Origin: Aedoeadaptatus acetigenes
GTDB lineage: Bacteria; Bacillota; Clostridia; Tissierellales; Peptoniphilaceae
Assembly (NCBI RefSeq): GCF_025566985.1
Contig: NZ_JAOQJD010000001.1
Coordinates: 62,001-126,000 of the forward strand
DNA length: 64,000 nt
Reading direction: 5' to 3'
In this document: in pieces, positions 52,752 to 61,462 of the stretch
Layout: the number at the start of each line of letters is the position of its first letter
How positions within the stretch are numbered: position 1 is the stretch's first letter
The notes under the pieces: model-generated
Told to the model about the DNA's origin: nothing
The model's input: the letters and a program-made list of their open reading frames with translations, nothing else
Database searches by the model: none
Position numbers and translations under genes: made by a program

Positions 52752-53705
52752 TTATTTTGCAAGATCGCCCCATGCGGTCATGTCGCCTTTGAAGATGTTC
52801 TTGATTTGTTCCATGGTAATGTCTTCAGCCGGATTGTCTTTGTTGACGATAACGGCGATGCCGTCTTGTGCCAAGACCGTACCTTGTACTTTATCTTTTT
52901 CTTCATCTTTGAGATCGCGGGAGCTCATGCCGATTTGTGCCGTACCTTCGGCTGCTGCGGTAATCCCTGCGGAAGAACCGTTGGATTGAATTTGAATGTT
53001 GGCGCCGCTGTTCACTTTCTTGTAGGCTTCAACTAATTTTTCCATTAAGGGGGTAACGGATGTGGAGCCTGCTACAGTGATTTCGCCGCTGACATTGCCG
53101 GGGGTGTAATCTTCCGCTTGTTCGTTCTTTACATAGCCTTCTTCTTCAGCGATGGCTTGACCGTCTTTCGAAAGAACGAATTTCATGAAGTCGGCTTCCA
53201 GGGAACCTTCCTTCGGTTCACCTTTGGTAACCAAGAGGAACGGACGTGCCAGTTTGTATTCGCCGCTTAAAATGTTGGCGGGGGTTGCTTCTACGCCTTC
53301 CAAGGTGAGGGCTTTAACCGTTTCGTTTAAAGAGCCCAGGGAAATGTAGCCGATGGCCGAGGGGTTGCCTGCAACGGTGGTCATAACGCCGTTGGTGGAG
53401 TTTTGTACCGAGGCCGATGCCGTGGTGTTGTCAACTTCTTGATCGCCGTTCTTTTCTAAAAGACCGGTGATTTCAGTAAAGGCGCCGCGGGTACCGGAGC
53501 CGTCTTCACGGGTGATGACGGCGATTTGACCCAGCTTATCCAGATCGCCTGCTTCCGCGCCCTTGGATGCGTTGGCAGTGTTTTGGGTGTTGTTTGCTGC
53601 TTGATCGTTGCCGCCCTTGGCGTTGTTTCCGGAGCCACCGCAAGCCACAAGACTCAGTGCCAAAAGAGATGCTCCAATGGCTAATTTTACGTTTTTAAAT
53701 TTCAT
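52752..53705 (-). CDS. pstS: Phosphate-binding lipoprotein PstS with circularly permuted domain order
   Basis: Extracellular phosphate-binding lipoprotein of the Pst importer. Signal peptide with lipobox LVAC (Cys22), then an Asn/Ala/Gly-rich linker (about 23-52). In ordinary PstS the order is GSTS, SSAG, SSR, DGIAVIVN, then IF.G..xW, then REDGSGTR. Here REDGSGTR comes first (66-73), with GYISLGS and the rest of the second lobe, and the normal N-terminal half follows: GSTSVTPL (213-220), GSSAG, SSRDLK (261-266), DGIAVIVN (280-287) and, at the very end, IFKGDMTAWGDLAK. The total binding domain has normal size (about 265 residues). Start 53705 is preceded by AGGAGG. Separate Pho box and terminator. 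Confidence 0.9.
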   Translation of the reverse strand: MKFKNVKLAIGASLLALSLVACGGSGNNAKGGNDQAANNTQNTANASKGAEAGDLDKLGQIAVITREDGSGTRGAFTEITGLLEKNGDQEVDNTTASASVQNSTNGVMTTVAGNPSAIGYISLGSLNETVKALTLEGVEATPANILSGEYKLARPFLLVTKGEPKEGSLEADFMKFVLSKDGQAIAEEEGYVKNEQAEDYTPGNVSGEITVAGSTSVTPLMEKLVEAYKKVNSGANIQIQSNGSSAGITAAAEGTAQIGMSSRDLKDEEKDKVQGTVLAQDGIAVIVNKDNPAEDITMEQIKNIFKGDMTAWGDLAK

Positions 53706-53783
53706 CGTTTGATTCCTCCTATAAAAAATCTTCATCAACTAAATGCATTGTATCGGCTCCCTATTAAACCGATATGATTTCAA

Positions 53784-53800
53784 TGTAAAGACGATGTAAA
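53784..53800 (-). promoter_or_regulatory. Pho box upstream of pstS
   Basis: On the minus strand TTTACA-TCGTC-TTTACA with an 11-bp period. TAATAG follows 17 bp later as a possible -10. The leader then contains a small dyad, TATCGG-N12-CCGATA (about 53752-53775). The same boxes recur before pstC. Confidence 0.72.
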
Positions 53801-53818
53801 TCTTTTCAGAGGCGGAAT

Positions 53819-54277
53819 TTATAAGAGTTCGTCGATGTCGTGAATAATGTCTCTCGGCTCCATGTCCGAAGGGAAACGTCCGCGCAAATGGCCGTCGCGG
53901 TCGATGAGGAATTTTTCGAAATTCCAATGGACGGGATTGTCCCCTTCCGTTAAAGCGGCAAAGAGCGGATGGGCATTGTCCCCCACTACGTCGACTTTAG
54001 AAAACATGGGAAAGGTAATGCCGAAGCGGGATTTTACAAATTCCTCGATTGCCGACTCGTCTTTCGGCTCCTGAGACCCGAATTGATTGCAGGGAAAACC
54101 GAAAACGACAAAGCCGTCGTCTTTGTAGCGCTCGTAAATGCGCTGGAGCCCTTCGTACTGATGGGTGCATCCGCAGAGGCTCGCCGTATTCACCACGAGA
54201 ACCACCTTGCCCTCGTAATCGCTGAAATCGACGGTCATACCGTGAATGTCTTTGGCGGAAATTTCGTAAAAATTCAT
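53819..54277 (-). CDS. Glutathione peroxidase family (thiol peroxidase)
   Basis: Thioredoxin-fold peroxidase of 152 residues; bacterial members usually take electrons from thioredoxin rather than glutathione. The active-site segment reads NTASLCGCT (peroxidatic Cys35, with an extra Cys37), followed by the conserved Gln motif FPCNQFGSQEP (with a possible resolving Cys) and the Trp motif VHWNFEKFLIDRDG. Its promoter is at 54298-54326. It lies just upstream of the pstS Pho box and is likely a separate unit. Confidence 0.92.
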   Translation of the reverse strand: MNFYEISAKDIHGMTVDFSDYEGKVVLVVNTASLCGCTHQYEGLQRIYERYKDDGFVVFGFPCNQFGSQEPKDESAIEEFVKSRFGITFPMFSKVDVVGDNAHPLFAALTEGDNPVHWNFEKFLIDRDGHLRGRFPSDMEPRDIIHDIDELL

Positions 54278-54297
54278 CTAATCCCTCCCTTCTATTT

Positions 54298-54326
54298 AGT
54301 ATACGCTAAATCAACACCTTTCTCAA
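54298..54326 (-). promoter_or_regulatory. Promoter of the glutathione peroxidase gene
   Basis: On the minus strand TTGAGA (54321-54326) and TATACT (54298-54303) are separated by 17 bp, about 20 bases upstream of the start. Confidence 0.65.
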
Positions 54327-54386
54327 TTAAAATGCAAACATTTTCCGCCATTCCCCATACAATTAGCATCTTTTGATGCTTTGAGA

Positions 54387-54417
54387 CAAAAAAGGAACCC
54401 GGCTTTCGCCAGATCCC
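54387..54417 (-). terminator. Likely terminator after the small membrane protein
   Basis: On the minus strand a stem of about nine pairs (GGATCTGGC / GCCGGGTTCC, with G-U pairs) closed by a GAAA loop is followed by TTTTTT. Confidence 0.6.
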
Positions 54418-54455
54418 CAATAATCAACATCACAGTCAAATGTAGCGACTCTATA

Positions 54456-54854
54456 TCACCGGATTAAACCAAGACTAAGGACCATCAGATAGGCTCGAAT
54501 CGCAGATACGATGCCTTGATACAAACTTCCCTCGCCGAGGCCTAGGCCTGTAAAGATTAACAAGAGGAACACATGGGGTGCCGATAAAAGAATTAGTATG
54601 ACCCCTATGAGGAGATTTTTAGGCGTAAAGAGCAAACCCATAATCATGGCGATAAACGATATTAAGAAAAAAATGGACCAGAGAAGATCGCCTTGATCCA
54701 TCACGACACCTCGTGCTAATAGAGAGGTTTTGGACAGGTCGCTTTCGGGGTAAAACCATGCCAGGACAAACAGCCCCGCTGCCAATAGGCTAATGGCGTA
54801 AAAACAGCGTCTTTCTAAGGCGAATTTTTGGCCAAGTCTATTTTTACTCTTCAT
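54456..54854 (-). CDS. Small four-segment membrane protein, unknown
   Basis: A 132-residue protein with a short basic N-terminus and four hydrophobic segments (about 18-36, 58-77, 80-102, 112-131), with no recognised family and no catalytic motif. Strong ribosome site GGAGGCGGCGT and a terminator downstream support it being real. It sits at the edge of the mobile region, between the peroxidase and a broken IS30 transposase. Function unknown. Confidence 0.6.
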   Translation of the reverse strand: MKSKNRLGQKFALERRCFYAISLLAAGLFVLAWFYPESDLSKTSLLARGVVMDQGDLLWSIFFLISFIAMIMGLLFTPKNLLIGVILILLSAPHVFLLLIFTGLGLGEGSLYQGIVSAIRAYLMVLSLGLIR

Positions 54855-55113
54855 ACGCCGCCTCCAATCATTTCGATTCCCTTATTTAAAAATGGAACCT
54901 TGCCGTCTGAGCTGTTTTATTAACCGACATGATGGGAATGGTTCGATTCATGTCATCGATCCATGGTTGACTGCCTTCACAATTGTTTTCTATGAGCCGT
55001 GGCAACCTCTATGGATTTAGAATCCTCCATTCTCCCTGTTCTCTTATATCGATTCCCCTTGCGTGTAGGCACCGGCCTTTCTCCCCACCTGATAATATTA
55101 TAATAATTTGGCT
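54855..55113. other. Non-coding stretch beside the IS30 remnant
   Basis: 259 bp with no convincing gene. It holds AT-rich near-inverted repeats around 55091-55124 (GATAATATTATA and TATAATATC) and a small dyad AGAAT-CCTCC-ATTCT near 55019. It may be the scar left by loss of the IS30 3' end. Confidence 0.4.
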
Positions 55114-55662
55114 CTATAATATCCATTGACTTTCCTCGATACTTCGACCCAGAATCCGCTTGTTTGCACGATTCCGTTCCTTTTTGGGGGATCGAGGGAG
55201 TTTCTCGGGAAGATGGATGTTCCTGATGCCGAGCAGCCCGAGATCCGTGTAGCCGTAAAGCGTCTTTGTGTAAACGATCTGATCTCTGGTAAACAGACCT
55301 TCCTTCAGAGCGTAGCCGACACAGGCATCCAGCGACCACCCGTCTTCGAAGAACTTTCTCTCAACAAACGAGAAGAAATCGGCTTTCTCGAGAAACTTGT
55401 AGTGCCTGCAGCACACCTGGCGGTTTTTCTTATAAGTGGCTTGTCCGGCGGCGGCTTTATAGGGGAGGATGTTTCCTTTGTACAGTACCACTGTTCCCCC
55501 CTTGATCTCATTGCGGACAGTGTTCGGCGCGCAACTAATCTCTCCGGCGATCCTGTTGACGCTCCAGCCGTCCTTGAGACGGGTCTGTATCAACGCCCTG
55601 TGCTCAAATGAAAGATGTTGTCCCTTCCTGTGCTCAGTTGTGGTAGAATGCAGGCGGTCCAT
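55114..55662 (-). pseudogene. Truncated IS30-family transposase
   Basis: N-terminal 182 residues of an IS30-type transposase: the helix-turn-helix region (HLSFEHRALIQTRLKDGWSVNRIAGEISCAPNTVRNEI) and the following linker up to KRILGRSIEES, where a normal protein continues with EERP and the DDE integrase core. Here the frame ends four residues later (QWIL), so the catalytic domain is missing. Start 55662 is preceded by AAGGAGTCAAGCCCT. GC content is like the backbone, unlike the AT-rich block next to it. Not able to transpose on its own. Confidence 0.8.
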
Positions 55663-55704
55663 AGGGCTTGACTCCTTGTGAATGTGGTTTGTGCTATTAC
55701 ATTT

Positions 55705-55741
55705 TACCAAAGAGCTGCCTCATGGGCTCTTTCTTGCTACA
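55705..55741 (-). repeat. IS-end-like sequence at the left border of the AT-rich block
   Basis: On the minus strand the segment reads TGTAGCAAG (55733-55741), then eleven bases, then GAGGCAGCTCTTTGGTA (55705-55721). A related pair, TGTAGCAAG and GAAGCAGCCCTCTGGGTA, occurs in inverted orientation at 63492-63554, the other border of the AT-rich block. Part of it also forms a hairpin AAAGAGC / GCTCTTT. Confidence 0.5.
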
Positions 55742-55866
55742 TGCTCAACTTGATTTTACAATCGGCCTATTTATTTTTTCAAATAGATACATAAACTTTT
55801 CCATGTTCTTCCGCCATCTATGCTTTCAATTACATAAATTTTCCTCTCTTTTCCATTTCAAAATAT

Positions 55867-57588
55867 TCACGCACTCATATCATATAATTTTTTGTAATAT
55901 CCATTTTTCTCTAATAATTTTTCATGCGTACCTTGTTCAACAATTCTCCCCTTATCAAAGACTAAAATATTATCGCAATCTTTGATTGTATTTAATTTAT
56001 GAGCGATTACTATAACTGTTTTGTCTTTGGTTATATTGCTAATTGCTTTCTGTATTAGGTTTTCATTTTGAATATCTAATGCTGAAGTAACCTCATCAAG
56101 CAAAACAATTGGGGCGTCCTTAATAATTGCTCTTGCTATTGATATTCTTTGTTTTTCACCACCCGATAGCAGCTTCCCGTTTTCACCGATTGTAGTCATA
56201 TATCCATCAGGTAAATTTGATACAAAGCTATCGCAATTCGCTAATTTTGCAGCCTCTATTACTTCATCATCCGTTGCGTTTTTATTTCCCAGTCGAATGT
56301 TATCCATGATTGTTCCATCAAACAGTAATACATCCTGAAAAACTACGGAATAATATTGCAATAAGGATTCATCATCTACCTTTGAAATATCAGTTCCCGC
56401 TAAAAGTACCTTGCCTGATCTTGCTTTATAAAATCCGGCGGCTAACTTCAATACAGTCGATTTACCGGAACCTGAAGAACCTACCAATGCTGTTTTTGAA
56501 CCAGATTTTACTGTAAATGTAGCATTTTGAAGAACATCTTCATCCTCATATCCGAAAGTTACATTATCAAACTTAATGCTCATATCATCTTCTTTTGCAT
56601 AAAATGGCTCAACATTGATATGCTCTTTTTTTATATCATCAATTCTTTTAACGAATACATCTGTAGAGAAAATCTCTGTTAAAGAATTCATCAATGCGTG
56701 AATAGGATCATATATTAAACCAGCAGAAAACAAGAAAATAATGTATGTGAATAAATCAATTTCTCCATGCAACAGCAAATAAGCTCCTACCAAAATTACG
56801 GTTGCTATACCTAATTTAAGAATCATCTGTGCTGACGCTAAAATTGTTGCAGAAAACAATTCAGATTCTCTCTGTTTCTTTTCAAACGCATCCAACTGAA
56901 TTTTTATAGATGTTTTCTGTTTTTCTTCCAAAGAAAACGACTTTATCTCCTTAATCATTTCAAGTGTTGTTTGTATTTGATCAGACGATGCCAGCTTTTC
57001 ACTTTTAAACTTTTCATTGTATCTCTTTTGAAGTTTTCTGGATAATAGAACTACTGCAAAAGCAATCGGTATTACCCAAAATAATGACATTGCCATTTTA
57101 AAGTTAAATATTAACATCGACAGAAAAATCACTATTGTGGACAACAATGTTCCATAACACTGAGGAATAACATGAGCCAAAGCATGTTCAATCCCCGATG
57201 TATCTGTCATTACTACGGTAGTAAGATCAGAAACATCTCTTTTTGCAAAAAATTCTAATGGAAGTTTTCTTAGAAATTCTGAAATACTAACTCTTCGATT
57301 TGCACTTTCTTGATAAATATCAATAAAGTTTTTTGTGTATTCTACATACGATAGCAAAATCATAAGTAAAATTACTATCGCAGATACCCCTAAATACATT
57401 ACAATAGGCAATTCGGCACTATGATTTTTATTTGTAATGATTGAATACATTTGCAATAATACATAAGCACATATTCCAACAGGCAGCATTTTAGAAATAT
57501 TGGATAATGCGTTAAATAGTATACCTTTTTTAATCAGCATTGCTTCAGCATCAGACAAAGAGTATTTTTCTTGTATTTTATCGAACAT
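55867..57588 (-). CDS. ABC half-transporter (permease-ATPase fusion), second of pair
   Basis: 573 residues: six membrane segments (about 20-310) fused to a nucleotide-binding domain with Walker A GSSGSGKST, signature LSGGEKQR, Walker B IVLLDEVTSALD and switch His (IAHKLNTIKD). The start at 57588 is preceded by GGAGGCTATAA, which includes the stop of the preceding half-transporter. It probably forms a heterodimer with that neighbour. Such exporter-fold pairs include the siderophore importers YbtPQ and IrtAB as well as true exporters. Context with an ECF transporter and an AraC regulator favours uptake of a metallophore or heme, but the substrate is unknown. Confidence 0.88.
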   Translation of the reverse strand: MFDKIQEKYSLSDAEAMLIKKGILFNALSNISKMLPVGICAYVLLQMYSIITNKNHSAELPIVMYLGVSAIVILLMILLSYVEYTKNFIDIYQESANRRVSISEFLRKLPLEFFAKRDVSDLTTVVMTDTSGIEHALAHVIPQCYGTLLSTIVIFLSMLIFNFKMAMSLFWVIPIAFAVVLLSRKLQKRYNEKFKSEKLASSDQIQTTLEMIKEIKSFSLEEKQKTSIKIQLDAFEKKQRESELFSATILASAQMILKLGIATVILVGAYLLLHGEIDLFTYIIFLFSAGLIYDPIHALMNSLTEIFSTDVFVKRIDDIKKEHINVEPFYAKEDDMSIKFDNVTFGYEDEDVLQNATFTVKSGSKTALVGSSGSGKSTVLKLAAGFYKARSGKVLLAGTDISKVDDESLLQYYSVVFQDVLLFDGTIMDNIRLGNKNATDDEVIEAAKLANCDSFVSNLPDGYMTTIGENGKLLSGGEKQRISIARAIIKDAPIVLLDEVTSALDIQNENLIQKAISNITKDKTVIVIAHKLNTIKDCDNILVFDKGRIVEQGTHEKLLEKNGYYKKLYDMSA

Positions 57589-57589
57589 T

Positions 57590-59329
57590 TTATAGCCTCC
57601 AATCTGAAGCACTCTGATATTGTTTCCACATATTTGCGTATGCTCCATTGTTTTCAACTAAATCATTATGAGTACCTTGCTCAACGATTTTCCCTTTTTC
57701 CATAACAATTATTTTGTCAGCATCAATTACAGTATTTAACCTATGAGCTACCAAAATTACTGTTTTATTCTTTGAAATTTCCGTAATCGCTTTATTGATA
57801 TAAAATTCGTTTTCAGCATCACAACCTGATGTTGCTTCATCAAAAACAATAATTGGAGAATCTTTAACAAAAGCTCTTGCCAGCGCAATTCTCTGTCTTT
57901 CTCCACCAGAAAGGAAAATACCTTTACTACCATAAATACTATTTATACCGTTCGGAAGTTTATCAATAATACTTTGACACTGTGCAATTTTTATAGCTTC
58001 ATCAATTTTTTCTAACGGTACATCAGGATTGCCTACTCGTATATTTTCAAGTAATGTTCCATTAAATAGTTTGCTGTCTTGGAAAACAAAGGAAATGTTT
58101 TTCATAAGTTCACTATTTCTTATTTCATTTATATTCTTGCTACCAATCGTTATCGTTCCTGAGTTAGCCTTAAAAAATTTCCCTATTAAAGAAAGAATGG
58201 TACTTTTTCCAGAGCCTGATAAACCAACAAAAGCAACCTTTTGATTTTTTGAAATTTCAAACGATACATGCTCTATAACATTTTTTTCTTGCTCAGGATA
58301 TGAAAAACAAACATCCGAAAAAACAATTTCTGTATTTTCAGGAAATTCATCACTACCATTTTCTATATATGAATCATCACAGATAATTGTTTCAATTCTA
58401 TTTAAAGCTTCCTTTGCTTGAATTAAGTTCTCTCCAGTCATCATCAGCCTCATCATTGTTGTAGAAATTAAAGGGCTAAGTAATATGAAAAAAATCAAAT
58501 CCAAAAATACTGCGATTGGATCGCTTGCTGAATTAAATAAAACTACAGCTACAGCTATCAAAAACACAAAAAAACTATTTAACATAACCCCGAAAATAGT
58601 TTTAGGCATACGACAAGCTTTTGCGTAGCCTGTCACCAAATCTCTATAACTCATAATCGTATTATGAAATTTTTTGAAGCTAAATACAGTTTGCTGAAAT
58701 ACTTTGATAATCGGTATACCACGAACATACTCAACAGCTTCTTTGTTCATCTGCTCTTGCAATGTCATGATTTTACCCATCATAAATTTATTTTCTCCGC
58801 CCATCATCATCTTTATACATATCACAGAAATGATTAACGGGATAAAGCAAGCAGCACCTAATCTCCAATCAAAAAAGAAAAAACTAATTACAATGATAAG
58901 TGGCATAATTGCAGTCGCCGCAAAATCCGGTAATTTATGTGCTAAAAAATCTTCTGTTAAAATGGTGTTTTCATCAATAATTTTTCTAATCTCACCTGTA
59001 GACCTCATTTCAAAAAAGCCTAATGGCATATCTATCACTTTATTAATTGCTTGTGATTTCAAATTTTTAGCAACTCTAAAAGCAGATATATGGGCTAAAG
59101 ACAATGCCACAAAATACAAAGCAATGCCTAAAACAGATGAAATCACAGCGATTTCTCCATAATGCATAATACTTTTCGTACTTAAGTTTTCGACATATAA
59201 TCTTATAATTTGATAGATACAAACTAACGGAACAATTGAAATTGCAGCACTCAAAATGGATAGTACACACGACAAAACAGTTAGATATTTGTACTTGCCG
59301 GAATACTTTAATAATCCGCTATTAATCAT
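57590..59329 (-). CDS. ABC half-transporter (permease-ATPase fusion), first of pair
   Basis: 579 residues: six membrane segments (about 15-300) and a nucleotide-binding domain with Walker A GLSGSGKST, signature LSGGERQR, Walker B IIVFDEATSGCD and switch His (VAHRLNTVID). The D-loop position reads SGCD in place of the usual SALD. Overlaps ecfA by 8 bp and is one base from its partner, so the two half-transporters are coupled in translation. As with the partner, direction and substrate are not set by sequence; a YbtPQ-like importer is the favoured guess. Confidence 0.88.
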   Translation of the reverse strand: MINSGLLKYSGKYKYLTVLSCVLSILSAAISIVPLVCIYQIIRLYVENLSTKSIMHYGEIAVISSVLGIALYFVALSLAHISAFRVAKNLKSQAINKVIDMPLGFFEMRSTGEIRKIIDENTILTEDFLAHKLPDFAATAIMPLIIVISFFFFDWRLGAACFIPLIISVICIKMMMGGENKFMMGKIMTLQEQMNKEAVEYVRGIPIIKVFQQTVFSFKKFHNTIMSYRDLVTGYAKACRMPKTIFGVMLNSFFVFLIAVAVVLFNSASDPIAVFLDLIFFILLSPLISTTMMRLMMTGENLIQAKEALNRIETIICDDSYIENGSDEFPENTEIVFSDVCFSYPEQEKNVIEHVSFEISKNQKVAFVGLSGSGKSTILSLIGKFFKANSGTITIGSKNINEIRNSELMKNISFVFQDSKLFNGTLLENIRVGNPDVPLEKIDEAIKIAQCQSIIDKLPNGINSIYGSKGIFLSGGERQRIALARAFVKDSPIIVFDEATSGCDAENEFYINKAITEISKNKTVILVAHRLNTVIDADKIIVMEKGKIVEQGTHNDLVENNGAYANMWKQYQSASDWRL

Positions 59330-60791
59330 AGTTCTTCACCTCACCTTTTAATATTTCCAATATTTTTTCTTTATCATTCTCCGCAGAAAACTCTTTAAAT
59401 GATTGCCCGTCTAAATATAATACTTTGTTGCAAGAAGTCATTAGAAACTCATAATCATGTGAAATGATAAGTATGATTTTCTGTTTTTCTTGAAGTTCTT
59501 TCATTCTTTCAGAAATAATTCTCATATTATTTCCATCTAATCCACTTGTTGGCTCATCAAACAAAAATACATCTCTTTTTAAAAGTTCTGCTGCTGCAAT
59601 AGTCAATCTCTGTTTCTGACCTCCTGACAAAATTTGAGGATGTAAATCTTTAACAGTTTCCAAATGGAACTGATGCAAGATGAAATCGATATCTGCCTTT
59701 GAATCATTTAATTTCAACTCATCTTCGAGAGAAACCTCAAATAAATTACTATCAGGATTGTTTGACAGATAGTATATTCTTCTCTTTCTTTTTGTTTTCT
59801 TTATTTTTTCGCCATTTATCAATAAATTGCCTTTCTGTTCTTTCAATAATCCACTTAAGATTTTAAATAATGTGCTTTTACCTACACCGTTATCTCCCAT
59901 GATTCCATACACATTTCCACTCTTAAATGAATAACTTAACTCACTTATGATCTTCTCATTCTTGTATGAAAAGCATATTTTATCTAACTCCATCGAATTT
60001 ACTTCTTTTATTTTCTTTGTTTTTGGTACAACGCATTCTAAAGAATATGATCTTAACCCCGCTGTTCTAAAAAAGTCATTACAACATGAAAGATTACAAC
60101 ATGAAAGAAGTTCTTTTTCTGAAAATGAGTTTCTAATCTCGCCATTTTCAAGATAGTAATATTTATCAACAAGATCTTTCAAATAATAAATTCTGTGTTC
60201 GGAAATCACCATCGTTTTCCCTTGTGTTTTCAATGACAGCATCAGTTTTCTTAAAGCTTCTACACTTTTCATATCAAGATTGGCTGACGGCTCATCAAAA
60301 ACATAAATTGGTGGATCAAGAGCATTGATGGAAGCAATTGCGATTTTTTGTCTTTCTCCACTTGAAAGATGAAATAAGCTCTTATCAATTAAATTTTCTC
60401 CATTGATTGAGGAAAGTGCTTCTCTAATTCTTCTCGAAATTTTTTCTCGGTCTACACCATAATTTTCCAATCCAAATGCAATTTCATCTTCTACATTTTC
60501 CGTAAAAAATTGACTTTTAGGATTTTGAAAAATTGAACCCACTCTTCTTCCTATTTCATACAATTCTTTTTCACATGGATTTATTCCATCTATTGTAATG
60601 TTTCCATTTAGCTTTCCGCCATAAAACTTATACGCAAGTCCATTGATAATTCTTGTCAGCGTCGTCTTTCCACATCCGCTGGCTCCAATAAAGGCTACAA
60701 CTTCTCCCTTTTTAATTTCTAAGTTGATATTTTCAATAATATTTCGGGAGTCCTGATTATATGAAAAGCTCACATTTTCAAATTTAATCAT
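59322..60791 (-). CDS. ECF transporter ATPase with two fused ABC domains
   Basis: 489 residues holding two nucleotide-binding domains of the CbiO/EcfA type. Domain 1 (about 1-235): Walker A GASGCGKTT, Q-loop FQNPKSQFF, signature LSSGERQ, Walker B VFDEPSANLD. Domain 2 (about 265-489): Walker A GDNGVGKST, signature LSGGQKQR, Walker B LFDEPTSGLD, switch His SHDYEF. The linker contains a five-residue tandem repeat with CC pairs. It powers the EcfT/EcfS complex next door. ATGA overlap with ecfT and an 8-bp overlap with the first half-transporter. Confidence 0.9.
   Translation of the reverse strand: MIKFENVSFSYNQDSRNIIENINLEIKKGEVVAFIGASGCGKTTLTRIINGLAYKFYGGKLNGNITIDGINPCEKELYEIGRRVGSIFQNPKSQFFTENVEDEIAFGLENYGVDREKISRRIREALSSINGENLIDKSLFHLSSGERQKIAIASINALDPPIYVFDEPSANLDMKSVEALRKLMLSLKTQGKTMVISEHRIYYLKDLVDKYYYLENGEIRNSFSEKELLSCCNLSCCNDFFRTAGLRSYSLECVVPKTKKIKEVNSMELDKICFSYKNEKIISELSYSFKSGNVYGIMGDNGVGKSTLFKILSGLLKEQKGNLLINGEKIKKTKRKRRIYYLSNNPDSNLFEVSLEDELKLNDSKADIDFILHQFHLETVKDLHPQILSGGQKQRLTIAAAELLKRDVFLFDEPTSGLDGNNMRIISERMKELQEKQKIILIISHDYEFLMTSCNKVLYLDGQSFKEFSAENDKEKILEILKGEVKNYD
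60078..60107. repeat. 15-bp perfect tandem duplication inside the ECF ATPase gene
   Basis: The unit ATTACAACATGAAAG occurs twice without a gap. Being 15 bp it keeps frame and duplicates five residues around CC in the linker between the two ATPase domains (LSCCN). Confidence 0.9.
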
Positions 60792-61462
60792 TTCATCATT
60801 ACTCCTTCCATAAAGTACAGACCCACTGTTAACAGAACGGTCAATATGATTACAAGAAAATCAAATTTTCTAAATTTTATTTCCCTCCTTGATGTATGTT
60901 TTCCATTGGCAGAGATTCCTCTTACTTCAGATGCCGCAGCCAATTCCTCAGCAATTTTAGAAGAAGAGAACATCATAGGTACAAATAAATACTCCATTGT
61001 AATAAGCGGCTTTCTAAAAGAAATTAAGCCTCTTAATTTTAATGAATCAATGATCTCTGAAAATTCACTTCTTACTACAGGAAAAAATCTCATCATAAAA
61101 ATAAGTGGTAACGCTATATTCCTATGTACTTTCATTTTCTTCATCACAGCCATCAATTCACCCGGAGGTGTTTTTATAATCGGTATTACAGATAAAATAA
61201 TAACCAATGTCCTGATAACTATAAAAAGAAACATTTCAGGAAGCATAACGCCAAATCCGTTTCCTTTTGAAATCAATCTCATAATGCTAATGATTGTTAT
61301 CGCAAGCACAATTTTTACGGTAGATTTGCTATATCCTAGTGCAGCAACATATAGTAATAGGATGACGGTCAGCAAAAAAAATACAGTATCTTTGGACAAT
61401 ACCGAAGCCAAAAATACTGTACTAAAAAATACCGCAACTTTGGAGCGCAAGTCCAAATGCAT
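60788..61462 (-). CDS. ECF transporter T component (EcfT/CbiQ family)
   Basis: 224 residues with about five membrane segments and the cytoplasmic coupling-helix region (SEFSEIIDSLKLRGLISF, and a second motif IAEELAAASEVRGIS), whose Arg-containing ARG-like motifs dock onto the ATPases. It starts inside the ecfS stop (TAATG) and overlaps ecfA by ATGA. The link to a dedicated S component and a double ATPase makes it a group I-type, substrate-dedicated ECF system. Confidence 0.88.
   Translation of the reverse strand: MHLDLRSKVAVFFSTVFLASVLSKDTVFFLLTVILLLYVAALGYSKSTVKIVLAITIISIMRLISKGNGFGVMLPEMFLFIVIRTLVIILSVIPIIKTPPGELMAVMKKMKVHRNIALPLIFMMRFFPVVRSEFSEIIDSLKLRGLISFRKPLITMEYLFVPMMFSSSKIAEELAAASEVRGISANGKHTSRREIKFRKFDFLVIILTVLLTVGLYFMEGVMMK

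Noticed and set aside
54977..55339. 120-codon frame overlapping the IS30 remnant on the same strand
   Set aside because: Out-of-phase reading of the transposase in its first half and of non-coding DNA after it; no ribosome site or family.
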